DNA of 64,000 nucleotides, from positions 3,250,501-3,314,500 of the forward strand of contig CP101033.1 of NCBI GenBank assembly GCA_041319085.1, given 5' to 3'. This document shows, piece after piece, positions 43,248 through 52,088 of the stretch (positions within the stretch are counted from its first letter, which is position 1; each line of letters opens with the position of its first letter). Origin of the DNA: Aeromonas veronii. Its GTDB lineage: Bacteria; Pseudomonadota; Gammaproteobacteria; Enterobacterales; Aeromonadaceae. The notes under the pieces were generated by a model that saw nothing but the letters and a program-made list of their open reading frames with translations, made no database searches and was not told the origin of the DNA. A program made the position numbers and the translations under genes.

Positions 43248-44625
43248 TGAGCTGTGGCAGGCTCCGGCCGAGCGGGTGGTGGCCTTTGGCGTTGAGGGCG
43301 ATCTATCACTGGCCGACTTGCGCTCGGGGGCTCTGCAACTGGCGGCTCGCATGAATGGTGCGGGCGCAACACGTTGGGCGGTCTGTCTGACAGACAGTTA
43401 CCATTTTTGCCAAGCCTTGCTAGCGTGCGCGCTCACCGGTCACGAGATGATCTTGCCCGGTCACCAGCGCCCTGCTGCCTTGGCAGCCTTACTGGCGCAA
43501 GGCGCATTTGATGGCGTGCTGAGCGACGAACCGGTTGACCTCTCCTGTCCGCGGCTGCTGGTCGATGCGTTTGCGCCAGGAGTGCCGTGCTCATTGAGTC
43601 AACCTGCTACCGATGTATGGCCACAGCGGTCACTCTCACCCACCATAACGCTCTACACCTCGGGCTCAAGCGGTGATCCCAAGCCTATTAGCAAGCAATG
43701 GCGACAACTGGACGCCGAAGTGCGCGTACAGCGCTCCCTGTGGGGTCAGTGCAGTCACGGTGCCCGGCTCTATGCCAGTGTCAGTCACCAGCATATCTAC
43801 GGTCTGCTGTTTCGTATCCTGCTGCCGCTGGCGCTGGGAATTCCACTGGCACGCCGTCAGACCGATTATCCCGAGCAATTGCAGAGGTGTCACGGCCCCT
43901 GGCTGCTGGTCAGTTCACCCGCCTTCTTGTCCCGCCTCGATCCTGCTTTACAGAGCAGTGGTTGCCAACTGCTGCTCTCTTCCGGTGGTCCGCTGGCCTG
44001 GCAGGATGCCCGGCAGTGCGCGGCGTTGCTTGGCCAGCGGCCGGTCGAAATCTATGGCAGCAGCGAAACCGGCGGGATTGGCTGGCGCCAGCGTGAACGG
44101 GAAGATCAGTGCTGGCATGCGTTTCCCGGTATGCAGCTAAGCTCGGGGGGCGATCAGTTGCTGACGCTGATTTCTCCGTTTTTACCGGACAATACGCCTT
44201 GGCTTGGCAGCGATCGCATTGCGCTGGAACAGGGGGGTCAACAGTTTCATCTGCTGGGTCGTCGCGATCGCATTATCAAACTCGAAGAGAAGCGCATCTC
44301 GTTGGATGACGTCGAGTTGCGGCTGTTGTCACTGCCCTGGGTAAAAGAGGTGGCAGTGATGCCGCTGGAGCGGGGCGGTCGTCAGGTGCTGGGGGTGGCA
44401 CTGGTGCCAAGTGCCGAGGGGCAGGCGGATTATGATGCGTTGGGGCATGGCCCCTTCTTACAGGCACTGCGCCAGAGGCTGCGTCCCTGGCTGGAGCCGG
44501 TGGCGCTGCCCCGTTCGCTACGGATGTTTAACACTATGCCATTAACCGGTGCTGGCAAACGCGATGGGGTGGCGCTTCGCCATAGCTTTGCTTGCGATAT
44601 CACCCTGCCGGAGGGCGATGCATGA
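43234..44625 (+). CDS. apeH: APE AMP-dependent acyl-ACP/CoA ligase
   Basis: 463 residues of the ANL superfamily. The P-loop is LYTSGSSGDPKPI (about 145), followed by YGSSETGG (adenylate-binding) and the hinge region LLGRRDRIIKLEEKRISLDD with the catalytic Lys late in the protein. In APE clusters it activates the aryl acid starter (for example 4-hydroxybenzoate or 4-coumarate) and loads it on an ACP. Overlaps its neighbours on both sides. Confidence 0.88.
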   Translation: MTLLDELWQAPAERVVAFGVEGDLSLADLRSGALQLAARMNGAGATRWAVCLTDSYHFCQALLACALTGHEMILPGHQRPAALAALLAQGAFDGVLSDEPVDLSCPRLLVDAFAPGVPCSLSQPATDVWPQRSLSPTITLYTSGSSGDPKPISKQWRQLDAEVRVQRSLWGQCSHGARLYASVSHQHIYGLLFRILLPLALGIPLARRQTDYPEQLQRCHGPWLLVSSPAFLSRLDPALQSSGCQLLLSSGGPLAWQDARQCAALLGQRPVEIYGSSETGGIGWRQREREDQCWHAFPGMQLSSGGDQLLTLISPFLPDNTPWLGSDRIALEQGGQQFHLLGRRDRIIKLEEKRISLDDVELRLLSLPWVKEVAVMPLERGGRQVLGVALVPSAEGQADYDALGHGPFLQALRQRLRPWLEPVALPRSLRMFNTMPLTGAGKRDGVALRHSFACDITLPEGDA

Positions 44626-44987
44626 TGAACGCGAGCTTGTTACCCGAGGTGCTGACCTGTCGACCAGATGAATCAGGTGTGCTGCTGACCCTCTACCTTG
44701 CACCAGATTTGCCCTGGTTTAGCGGCCATTTTCCCGGTGCCGCGCTGCTGCCGGGCGTCACCCAGCTGCACTGGGCGCTGGCGCTGGCGCGCCGCGAAGG
44801 GGTGATTGAGGGCGAATTTGCTGGCATGGATCAGCTTAAATTCCAGCGCCCTTTGCGACCAGGCATGCGCTGCATATTGTCTTTGCAACGCCACGCCGAG
44901 GGACGGCTGCGCTTTGAATATCGGCTGTTACAGCCGGATGGTGAGCCGGGCGAACTGGCGAGCAGTGGTCGAGTGAGCCTGACATGA
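44622..44987 (+). CDS. apeI: APE 3-hydroxyacyl-ACP dehydratase (hotdog), ApeI type
   Basis: 121 residues from the ATG at 44622, overlapping the ligase stop. Hotdog fold of the FabA/FabZ type: PWFSGHFPGAALLPGVTQLH carries the catalytic His of the HFPG motif, and QLKFQRPLRPGM is the second conserved loop. It makes the double bonds of the polyene, working with ApeP as a heterocomplex in characterised systems. Confidence 0.85.
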   Translation: MMNASLLPEVLTCRPDESGVLLTLYLAPDLPWFSGHFPGAALLPGVTQLHWALALARREGVIEGEFAGMDQLKFQRPLRPGMRCILSLQRHAEGRLRFEYRLLQPDGEPGELASSGRVSLT

Positions 44988-46660
44988 ATCCTTGTATTAT
45001 CATCCCCTGCTACAACCATGCGGCCCCGCTGCGCAACGTGCTCGCGCAGCTTGAAGGCTACCAGCTTCCCTGTTTGCTGGTCGATGATGGCAGTGAGCCG
45101 CAAGCGGCTGCGATGCTCGATTCGCTGGCTGCCGAGCATGCCGGCTGGGTCACCTTGCTTCGCCACGAGCGCAATCGTGGCAAAGGTTGCGCCGTAATGA
45201 CGGCGCTACGGGCCGCCAAGGCGCAGGGATTTAGCCATGCGCTGCAGGTCGATGCCGATGGTCAGCACGATCTGACCCGCTTGCCGGATCTGTTGGCCGA
45301 GGCCGAGCAACACCCGACGGCGCTGGTGTCCGGCGCACCCGAATATGATGACTCGGTGCCCAAGGGGCGCCTCTACGGCCGTTATCTCACCCATGTCTGG
45401 GTCTGGATTGAGACGCTGTCGCTGGATATTCGCGACAGCATGTGCGGTTTTCGGGTCTATCCGCTGGCCGCGACCTGTGCGCTGTTAGAACAGCGTCATG
45501 TTGGCTCAAGAATGGATTTTGATACGGACATCATGGTGAGGCTCTATTGGCGTAAAACGCCAGTCCGCTTTATTCCGGTTCATGTTCATTACCCTGAAAA
45601 TGGGACCTCTCACTTTGATATGTATCGGGACAACCTGCGCATCTCCTGGATGCACACCCGACTGGTGTTGACCCTGCTTGGTGAAGGCGCTCGCCATCTG
45701 CTGCGTTGGCCCAAAGCATGGCTGGCATTGGGGCGCGCCCACTGGTCGCGCACCCCTGAGCGCGGCACCTTGCTGGGGCTGCGCATCATGCTCTGGAGCT
45801 ACAGTCTGCTCGGTCGCTCCGGCTTCAAGGCCATCTTGCTGCCAGTGATCGCCTATTTCTGGCTGACCGGGCGCAGTCAGCGCCAGGCTTCCCGGGATTA
45901 TCTGGCGCGCTTGAGCAAACGGGCGGCAGACCTTGGGGTGACCCTGCCCGGGCCGCTTGGCAGCCTGCGCCACTTTCTGCGCTTTGGCGAGGCGGCGCTC
46001 GACAAACTGGCCGCCTGGCGCGGTGATATCCGGCTCGATCAGATTGAGCTGGTGGGCCGCGAACACTATCAGGCGGCGCGTGGTCAGGGGGCGTTGATCC
46101 TGGGCTCGCACCTAGGCGATTTGGAGCTGTGCCGGGCGCTCGGCCATCAGGAAGGGGCGGTGCGCATCACGGCACTGGTCTTTACCCGGCATGCCGCCCG
46201 TTTTAATGCCTTGCTGCAGAAGATCAACCCGCAGGCTGGCCTTAATCTGGTTCAGGTGCAGGAGTTGGGGGCCGATACCGCCATTTTGCTCAAAGAGCGG
46301 CTCGATGCCGGCGAGTGGGTGGTGATCGTCGGCGATCGCACCTCGGTGACCCGTGAAAAGCGGGTGGTGTGGGCCGATTTTCTTGGCGCACCAGCGCCGT
46401 TCCCGCTCGGGCCATTTGCGCTCTCTGCCGTGCTGGGATGCCCCACCTATCTGATGTTTGGTCTCAAGGAGCAGGGGCGCTTTCGGGTGCACTTCGAGCC
46501 GTTTGCTGATGGCCAACCGCTACCCAGAGCCCACCGCCAGCAACTGCTGGAGGCGCGCGTGCGCCATTATGCCGAGCGGTTGGAGGCTCACTGCCTGCAA
46601 GCCCCGCTCGACTGGTTCAATTTTTTCGACTTCTGGCATCTGACCGATGAGCAGGACTGA
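44984..46660 (+). CDS. apeJ: APE fused glycosyltransferase-acyltransferase
   Basis: 558 residues, two domains. Residues 1-230 are a GT2 glycosyltransferase: CIIIPCYNHAAPLRNVL, LVDDGSEP, VDADGQHD (DxD). Residues 300-555 are an LpxL/HtrB-type acyltransferase: GSHLGDLELCRALG (H-x4-E), VVIVGDRTSVT. It probably attaches a sugar and an acyl chain to build the lipid anchor of the polyene. Such GT2-LPLAT fusions are typical of APE clusters. Confidence 0.88.
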   Translation: MNPCIIIPCYNHAAPLRNVLAQLEGYQLPCLLVDDGSEPQAAAMLDSLAAEHAGWVTLLRHERNRGKGCAVMTALRAAKAQGFSHALQVDADGQHDLTRLPDLLAEAEQHPTALVSGAPEYDDSVPKGRLYGRYLTHVWVWIETLSLDIRDSMCGFRVYPLAATCALLEQRHVGSRMDFDTDIMVRLYWRKTPVRFIPVHVHYPENGTSHFDMYRDNLRISWMHTRLVLTLLGEGARHLLRWPKAWLALGRAHWSRTPERGTLLGLRIMLWSYSLLGRSGFKAILLPVIAYFWLTGRSQRQASRDYLARLSKRAADLGVTLPGPLGSLRHFLRFGEAALDKLAAWRGDIRLDQIELVGREHYQAARGQGALILGSHLGDLELCRALGHQEGAVRITALVFTRHAARFNALLQKINPQAGLNLVQVQELGADTAILLKERLDAGEWVVIVGDRTSVTREKRVVWADFLGAPAPFPLGPFALSAVLGCPTYLMFGLKEQGRFRVHFEPFADGQPLPRAHRQQLLEARVRHYAERLEAHCLQAPLDWFNFFDFWHLTDEQD

Positions 46661-46667
46661 GTAACCC

Positions 46668-48218
46668 ATGCGCGAGATAGTCTTTGGGGCGGCCCCCCTT
46701 ACGATTGAAGATGTGGTCGCCTTGGCAGAGCGCCGTGCTTTGCCAAGGCTCAATGCCGACCCGGCCTTTCGGGCGCGTATTTCGCGTGGCGCCGATTACC
46801 TCGACCGCCTGCTGAGCGAAGAAGGGGTGATCTATGGCGTGACCACCGGTTATGGCGATTCGGTCACCCGCGCCGTGCCGCTCGATCTGGTCGATACCTT
46901 GCCGTTGCACCTGACCCGCTTTCACGGTTGTGGCCTTGGCGCCAACCTTGATCTCGCTGCAACGCGGGCGGTGCTGGCGACGCGTCTTAACTCATTGGTG
47001 CAGGGGGTATCCGGCGTCAGCATGGGGTTGCTTGAGCGCCTTCACTGGCTGCTGGAGCAAGACCTGCTGCCGCGCATTCCCGAAGAAGGATCGGTGGGAG
47101 CCAGCGGCGATCTGACGCCGCTCTCCTACGTCGCTGCAGCCCTGGTGGGTGAGCGTGAGATCTACCGGGATGGTGAGTTGGTTCCGGCGGCAGATCTCTA
47201 TCATGAGCTGGGCATCACGCCATTGACCCTGCGCCCGAAAGAGGGGCTGGCATTGATGAACGGCACCTCGGTGATGACGGCGCTGGCCTGCCTCGCGTAT
47301 TCGCGCTGCGATTATCTGATGCGCTTGTCTACCCGCATTACGGCACTGGTGAGTGTGGCGATGGAGGGCAACGCCTTTCACTTTGACGAACGGCTGTTTG
47401 CGACCAAGCCCCACCCGGGGCAGCAGCAGATCGCCGCCTGGCTGCGCGCCGATCTGCAGAGCGGCGAGCTGCCGCATCACAGCAACCGGCTGCAGGATCG
47501 CTACTCCCTGCGCTGCGCCCCTCACGTCATTGGCGTGGTGGCCGACAGCTTGCCCTGGTGGCGTGCCCTGATTGAAAACGAGCTCAACAGCGCCAATGAC
47601 AATCCTCTGATCGACGGTGAGGGGGAGCATGTGATGCACGGCGGCCATTTCTATGGTGGCCATATCGCCATGGCCATGGACAGTATGAAGATCGCCGTAG
47701 CCAATCTGGCGGATTTGCTCGATCGTCAGTTGGCCCAGCTGGTTGATAGCAAGTTCAATCAGGGGCTGCCGAGCAACCTCTCAGGCGCAAGCGCCGAGCG
47801 CCGCTTTATTAACCACGGTTTTAAAGCCGTGCAGATTGGCACCTCGGCCTGGACGGCAGAGGCACTAAAACACACCATGCCGGCCAGCGTATTTTCACGC
47901 TCCACCGAGTGCCACAATCAGGACAAGGTAAGCATGGGCACCATTGCCGCCCGCGATGCGCTGCGGGTGTTGACCCTGACCGAGCAGGTGGCCGCCGCCA
48001 GCTTGTTAGCTGCCGTGCAGGGAGTTGAGTTACGCCTTGCTCTGCAGGGCGCTGCCGCCCAGCCCTTGAGTCCGGCGCTGACCAATATGGTGGCAGCGGT
48101 GCGCCGCGATCACCCCTTCTTGCAGGAAGACCGTCCACTTGAGGCCGAATTGCGCGCCTTGCTGGCCCGCCTGCAAGCACGCCACTACCCGCTGTTTGAT
48201 GAGGTGTCCCATGTCTGA
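46668..48218 (+). CDS. Aromatic amino acid ammonia-lyase of the APE cluster
   Basis: 516 residues of the HAL/PAL/TAL family. The MIO cofactor triplet is Ala145-Ser146-Gly147 in GSVGASGDLTPLS. Catalytic Tyr56 is in VIYGVTTGYGD. The two substrate-selectivity residues are Phe85-His86 (LTRFHGCGLG), unlike the Ser-His of histidine lyases or His-Leu of the known tyrosine lyase RsTAL. It should release ammonia from Phe or Tyr to give cinnamate or 4-coumarate as the polyene starter. The only gap in the operon (seven bases) precedes it. Confidence 0.87.
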   Translation: MREIVFGAAPLTIEDVVALAERRALPRLNADPAFRARISRGADYLDRLLSEEGVIYGVTTGYGDSVTRAVPLDLVDTLPLHLTRFHGCGLGANLDLAATRAVLATRLNSLVQGVSGVSMGLLERLHWLLEQDLLPRIPEEGSVGASGDLTPLSYVAAALVGEREIYRDGELVPAADLYHELGITPLTLRPKEGLALMNGTSVMTALACLAYSRCDYLMRLSTRITALVSVAMEGNAFHFDERLFATKPHPGQQQIAAWLRADLQSGELPHHSNRLQDRYSLRCAPHVIGVVADSLPWWRALIENELNSANDNPLIDGEGEHVMHGGHFYGGHIAMAMDSMKIAVANLADLLDRQLAQLVDSKFNQGLPSNLSGASAERRFINHGFKAVQIGTSAWTAEALKHTMPASVFSRSTECHNQDKVSMGTIAARDALRVLTLTEQVAAASLLAAVQGVELRLALQGAAAQPLSPALTNMVAAVRRDHPFLQEDRPLEAELRALLARLQARHYPLFDEVSHV

Positions 48219-48633
48219 GTCCTGGCAGCTAAGCGCCGAGGTGGATGTCACCATCCCGTTTCACGACGTGGACATGATGGCCGTTGCCTGGCATGGCCAC
48301 TATCTACGTTATGTCGAGCTGGCGCGCTGCGCGCTGCTCGATCGCATCGATTACAACTATCCGCAGATGGAGGCCTCCGGCTATCTCTGGCCGGTGATCG
48401 ATGTGCGGATGAAATACATAGCGCCGCTGCGTTTTGGCCAGAGCGTGCGGGTGCGTGCCACCCTGGCGGAGTATCAGAATCGCCTCAAGATCGACTATCT
48501 GCTGTTTGACCCGGCAACCGGCCAGCGCACCAGCAAGGGGTACACGGTGCAGGTAGCGGTCAGCAAGCAGAGCGGCGAGATGTGCCTCGCCTCGCCCCAA
48601 GTGCTGCTCGACAAGCTGGGAGTGAGCGAATGA
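48211..48633 (+). CDS. apeK: APE acyl-CoA/ACP thioesterase (hotdog)
   Basis: 140 residues from MSESWQLSAEVDVTIPFHDV; overlaps the lyase end by eight bases. The 4-hydroxybenzoyl-CoA thioesterase-type motif is FHDVDMMAVAWHGHYLRYVELAR-like, with the conserved Asp and 'VWHGHYLRYFE' pattern (here AWHGHYLRYVE). It would release product or misloaded acyl groups from ACP. Confidence 0.87.
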   Translation: MSESWQLSAEVDVTIPFHDVDMMAVAWHGHYLRYVELARCALLDRIDYNYPQMEASGYLWPVIDVRMKYIAPLRFGQSVRVRATLAEYQNRLKIDYLLFDPATGQRTSKGYTVQVAVSKQSGEMCLASPQVLLDKLGVSE

Positions 48634-49229
48634 TCGCCCGCTTCCCCCTTCTGCTGCTGGCCCTGCTCTCCTGGCCAACGCTGGCAATCACCCTGGCCGA
48701 CGTGCAGCAACAGCTCACGGCGGCCGATTCACGCAGCGCCCATTTCGAGCAGGAGCGCCAGGTAAGCGGCCTTACTCAGGCGCTGCGATCCAGCGGTGAA
48801 CTGCTGTTGGTGAAGGGCAAGGGGCTCTGGTGGCAGCAGCAGAAACCCTTCCCCCTGACCCTGACCCTCACGCCAACGCGCATGGTGCAGCAGCTTCCCG
48901 GTCAACCGGCCCAAACCCTCGACAGCCCGCAGCTGCTGGAATTCAGCAACCTGATGCTGGCCCTGTTCGACCCGAGCGAAGCGGCGCTGGATAACTACTT
49001 TCGCCACACGCTCACCAACGAGGGCGAGGAGTGGACCCTGACCCTCACGCCCATCCGCTCGCCCCTCGACAAGGTCTTCGCCAGTCTGGTGCTCAAGGGG
49101 CGTCACCAGCTCGCCTCGCTCGCCATCCATGACAAGCAGGGGGATGTTACCCTGATCCGCTTTGTTGACTGGCAGCTTAAAACCCGGCCCCTGAGTGCCG
49201 AGGAGCAAGCCCGTTTTGATGCTCACTGA
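48630..49229 (+). CDS. apeL: APE LolA-like periplasmic carrier
   Basis: 199 residues from the ATG at 48630, coupled to the thioesterase. A signal peptide (MIARFPLLLLALLSWPTLA) is followed by a LolA-like open barrel (HFEQERQVSGLTQALRSSGELL, then GKGLWWQQQKPFPLTLTLTP). LolA carries lipoproteins to the outer membrane; the APE version is thought to move the polyene lipid. Confidence 0.87.
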   Translation: MIARFPLLLLALLSWPTLAITLADVQQQLTAADSRSAHFEQERQVSGLTQALRSSGELLLVKGKGLWWQQQKPFPLTLTLTPTRMVQQLPGQPAQTLDSPQLLEFSNLMLALFDPSEAALDNYFRHTLTNEGEEWTLTLTPIRSPLDKVFASLVLKGRHQLASLAIHDKQGDVTLIRFVDWQLKTRPLSAEEQARFDAH

Positions 49230-51531
49230 GAAACAGTGGCGCCTGCTGGGGCGCGGGTGGCTGCTGCTCTGCGTGGCGGTCTGCCTTGTCCTGGCGCTGG
49301 CCCTGCCCCGCGCCCGCTTCAATACCAGCGTGATGGATCTGCTGCCCAAGGAGGAGCACCAGCAGTGGCATCCTGAGCTTCGGGCCGGACTGCTCGCCAA
49401 CCTCGACCGGCAACTGGTGTGGCTGGTGAGCCTGCCCGCTGGCAAAGATGGCGAAGCCGCCGCGACCGAGTGGAGCAAGCAGCTGGCCGGTATCAACTCG
49501 CTGGAACATCTGAAGATGGCCCAGCCGACCCTCGCCGGCGCCTGGCAGGTCTACATGCGGCAGATGGCGTGGCAACACCTCACGCCAAGCGCGCGGGCAC
49601 GGCTGGCCAGCGGTCCCGAGGGGTGGAGCCAGTGGGTACTGGGGCAGATCTACTCCCCCTTCGGCGGCGTCTCGCGCGCCGAGTGGCAGGCCGATCCCCT
49701 GCTGCTGACCCGCGCCGCGGTACTGGAGCAGAAGAGTCCGATGCAGCTGGACGAAAAGGGCTGGCTCAGCAGCACCGGGGCGGATGGCCGCCGCTGGTAT
49801 ATGGTGCGGGCCGAACTCAACCTCTCTGCCTTCGACATGGGGCGCAACCGCCAACTGCTCAGCGAGCTGACTGCGGCCGAGCAGCAGTTACGCCAGCACT
49901 ATCCGGGCGTTGAGCTGCTGCGCCGCGGCACTCTCTTCTACAGCCAGCACGCCAGCTCGCTCGCCGAGCAGGATATCTCGACCATCGGGTTGGGCTCTCT
50001 GGTCGGCGTCATCGTGCTGATCTGGCTGGCATTTCGTTCGGTGCGGGCCCTGCTGCTCTCCCTGCTGCCGCTGGCGATGGGGATGTTGTGGGGGCTCGGC
50101 GCCGTCCTGCTGGTGTTTGGCGAGATCCACGTCTTCACCCTGGTGATCAGCTCAAGCCTCATCGGCATCTCTATCGACTATGCCATCCACTTCCTGAGCG
50201 AGCGGCGCCTGCATGGCCACGAGACACCGGCGCAAACCCGCACCCACCTGCTGCCGGGGCTGAGTCTGGCGCTGCTCACCACCCTGATCGGCTATGCCCT
50301 GCTCTGGCTCGCCCCCTTCCCGGGGCTGCAGCAGCTTGCCATCTGCGCGCTGGCAGGCTTACTGGCCGCCTTCCTGACCGTGTTGCTGATCTTCCCCTAC
50401 TGGCTGGGCGAGCTGCCGCAGCGGGCCTTGCCTATACGCCACTGGCAGGTGCGCTGGATTGCGGCCTGGCAGCGCCCGGGGGGCCTGCGCCGCTGGCTAC
50501 CGCTATTGATGCTGGCGATCAGCGCCATCGGCATCAGCCGCCTCGCGGTCGATGACGATATCCAGAAGCTGCAACCCCTGCCCCACGAGCTGCAGGCGCA
50601 GGAGCGCCAGATCCAGCAACTGACTGGCCAGCAGGGCGGTATGACCGGCTATCTGGTGGTGGGCAGTGATGGCGAGCAGGCCCTCACCCGGCTCGAAACG
50701 CTGGCCGACCAGCTTGAGCTGGCCCGCCAGCACAAGGTGCTCGACCAGTTTGTTGCCATCAGTCAGTGGATCCCCTCGAAGGCCCGCCAACAGGCGGATC
50801 ATCAGGCCATTATGGCGCTGCAACCTGGCGTCATTAGCGCGCTCAAGGCCGCCGGCGTACCGGTGGAGGCCAGCGCTCGGCCCCTGGATCTGCTGACCCC
50901 CGATGCGTGGCTAACCAGCCCGGTCAGCGAAGGGAGCCGTCTGCTCTGGTACGCCCTGCCCGATGGCCGGGCCGGGATCTGGGTGCCACTGGCCGGCATT
51001 CACGATGCCGCCGCACTGGCCCGGCTGGCCAACGAGTATGACGGGGTTATCTGGCAGGATCAGCGCAGCCAGTGGAGCCAGCTCTTTGCCGATTATCGCC
51101 TCAAGCTCGCCGAGCTGCTGCTGGTCGCGGTGGTGTTGGTGATGGGGCTGCTCTGGCATCGCATCGGCTGGCGCCGGACGCTACGCATCCTGCTGGTCAA
51201 CGGGCTGGCCATCGCCATGGGGCTGGCGCTGCTCGGCTTCAGTGCTCAGCCGCTCACTCTCTTTGGCGTGCTGGCGCTCAGCCTTATCTTTGGCATCGGC
51301 ATCGATTACGGGCTCTTCTTCGCCCACTGCGGCAACGAACCAGCTCGTCAGCAGTCGGCCCTGCTCGCCATCTTGCTGGCGCACCTCACCACCCTGCTGG
51401 CCTTCGGCCTGCTGGCGCTCAGCAGCACCCCCGCCATCGCCGGTTTCGGGATAGTGCTGAGCGGCGGGATCTTCACCGCGTTTCTGTTATCGCCCATGGT
51501 GCTGGCCCCACGGCCGGCTGCGGAGTCATGA
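49219..51531 (+). CDS. apeM: APE MMPL/RND-type exporter
   Basis: 770 residues from the ATG at 49219 (AGGAGC upstream); a GTG at 49195 is an alternative. Two repeats each of one N-terminal helix, a periplasmic domain and five helices: SLVGVIVLIWLAFRSVRALLLSLLPLA-like and the second around LRILLVNGLAIAMGLALLGF. Proton-relay type residues lie in ISIDYAIHFLSERR and GIDYGLFFAH. Probably exports the polyene lipid across the inner membrane. Confidence 0.88.
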   Translation: MLTEKQWRLLGRGWLLLCVAVCLVLALALPRARFNTSVMDLLPKEEHQQWHPELRAGLLANLDRQLVWLVSLPAGKDGEAAATEWSKQLAGINSLEHLKMAQPTLAGAWQVYMRQMAWQHLTPSARARLASGPEGWSQWVLGQIYSPFGGVSRAEWQADPLLLTRAAVLEQKSPMQLDEKGWLSSTGADGRRWYMVRAELNLSAFDMGRNRQLLSELTAAEQQLRQHYPGVELLRRGTLFYSQHASSLAEQDISTIGLGSLVGVIVLIWLAFRSVRALLLSLLPLAMGMLWGLGAVLLVFGEIHVFTLVISSSLIGISIDYAIHFLSERRLHGHETPAQTRTHLLPGLSLALLTTLIGYALLWLAPFPGLQQLAICALAGLLAAFLTVLLIFPYWLGELPQRALPIRHWQVRWIAAWQRPGGLRRWLPLLMLAISAIGISRLAVDDDIQKLQPLPHELQAQERQIQQLTGQQGGMTGYLVVGSDGEQALTRLETLADQLELARQHKVLDQFVAISQWIPSKARQQADHQAIMALQPGVISALKAAGVPVEASARPLDLLTPDAWLTSPVSEGSRLLWYALPDGRAGIWVPLAGIHDAAALARLANEYDGVIWQDQRSQWSQLFADYRLKLAELLLVAVVLVMGLLWHRIGWRRTLRILLVNGLAIAMGLALLGFSAQPLTLFGVLALSLIFGIGIDYGLFFAHCGNEPARQQSALLAILLAHLTTLLAFGLLALSSTPAIAGFGIVLSGGIFTAFLLSPMVLAPRPAAES

Positions 51532-52088
51532 TGAGATACTGGTTTTCCCTGTTGTTGGTCGTGCTGGCAGGTTGTAGCAGTTCGCCGCGCCCTGAAGCCT
51601 TTATGGCACCGGGCGTGGCCATGTCACTGCCGGCCCCCCAGCGCACCGAACCGCTCAACCGCCAGCAGTTGCTGATCGCCAGCGTCCAGGGCAAGCAGTA
51701 TCAGCTGCTCACCGCACTGGAGGCCGGCCAGCAGGGCATTACCCTGGTCGGACTGATGCCGACCGGGGCGCGCCTGTTCAAGGTGCAATACGACCAGCGC
51801 GGCATTCACAGTGAGCGGCTGATCCCCCTGCCCGGCAACGCCCTGCCCCCGCCGGCTCAGGTGCTGGCCGATGTGATGCTCTGCTACTGGCCGCTGGCCG
51901 AGTGGCAATCCCGTCTGCCGGCGGGCTGGCAGCTGATCGATGAGGGGGATGTTCGCCGCCTCACCGACCCTGCCGGCGTGCTGGTCACCGAGATCCGCTA
52001 TCAGCACTGGCAAGGCCAGCGCGAGCCGGTTAGCCTGACCCAGCACCGCTTTGGCTATCGCCTGCAACTGGAGAATCTGGCGCCATGA
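51528..52088 (+). CDS. apeN: APE DUF3261 lipoprotein
   Basis: 186 residues. Lipobox LAGC gives Cys16 (MMRYWFSLLLVVLAGC). The rest follows DUF3261: LLIASVQGKQYQLLTALEA, then LVGLMPTGARLFKVQYD and LADVMLCYWPLAEWQSRLP. It is expected at the outer membrane, receiving cargo from the LolA-like carrier. ATGA overlaps on both sides. Confidence 0.85.
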   Translation: MMRYWFSLLLVVLAGCSSSPRPEAFMAPGVAMSLPAPQRTEPLNRQQLLIASVQGKQYQLLTALEAGQQGITLVGLMPTGARLFKVQYDQRGIHSERLIPLPGNALPPPAQVLADVMLCYWPLAEWQSRLPAGWQLIDEGDVRRLTDPAGVLVTEIRYQHWQGQREPVSLTQHRFGYRLQLENLAP

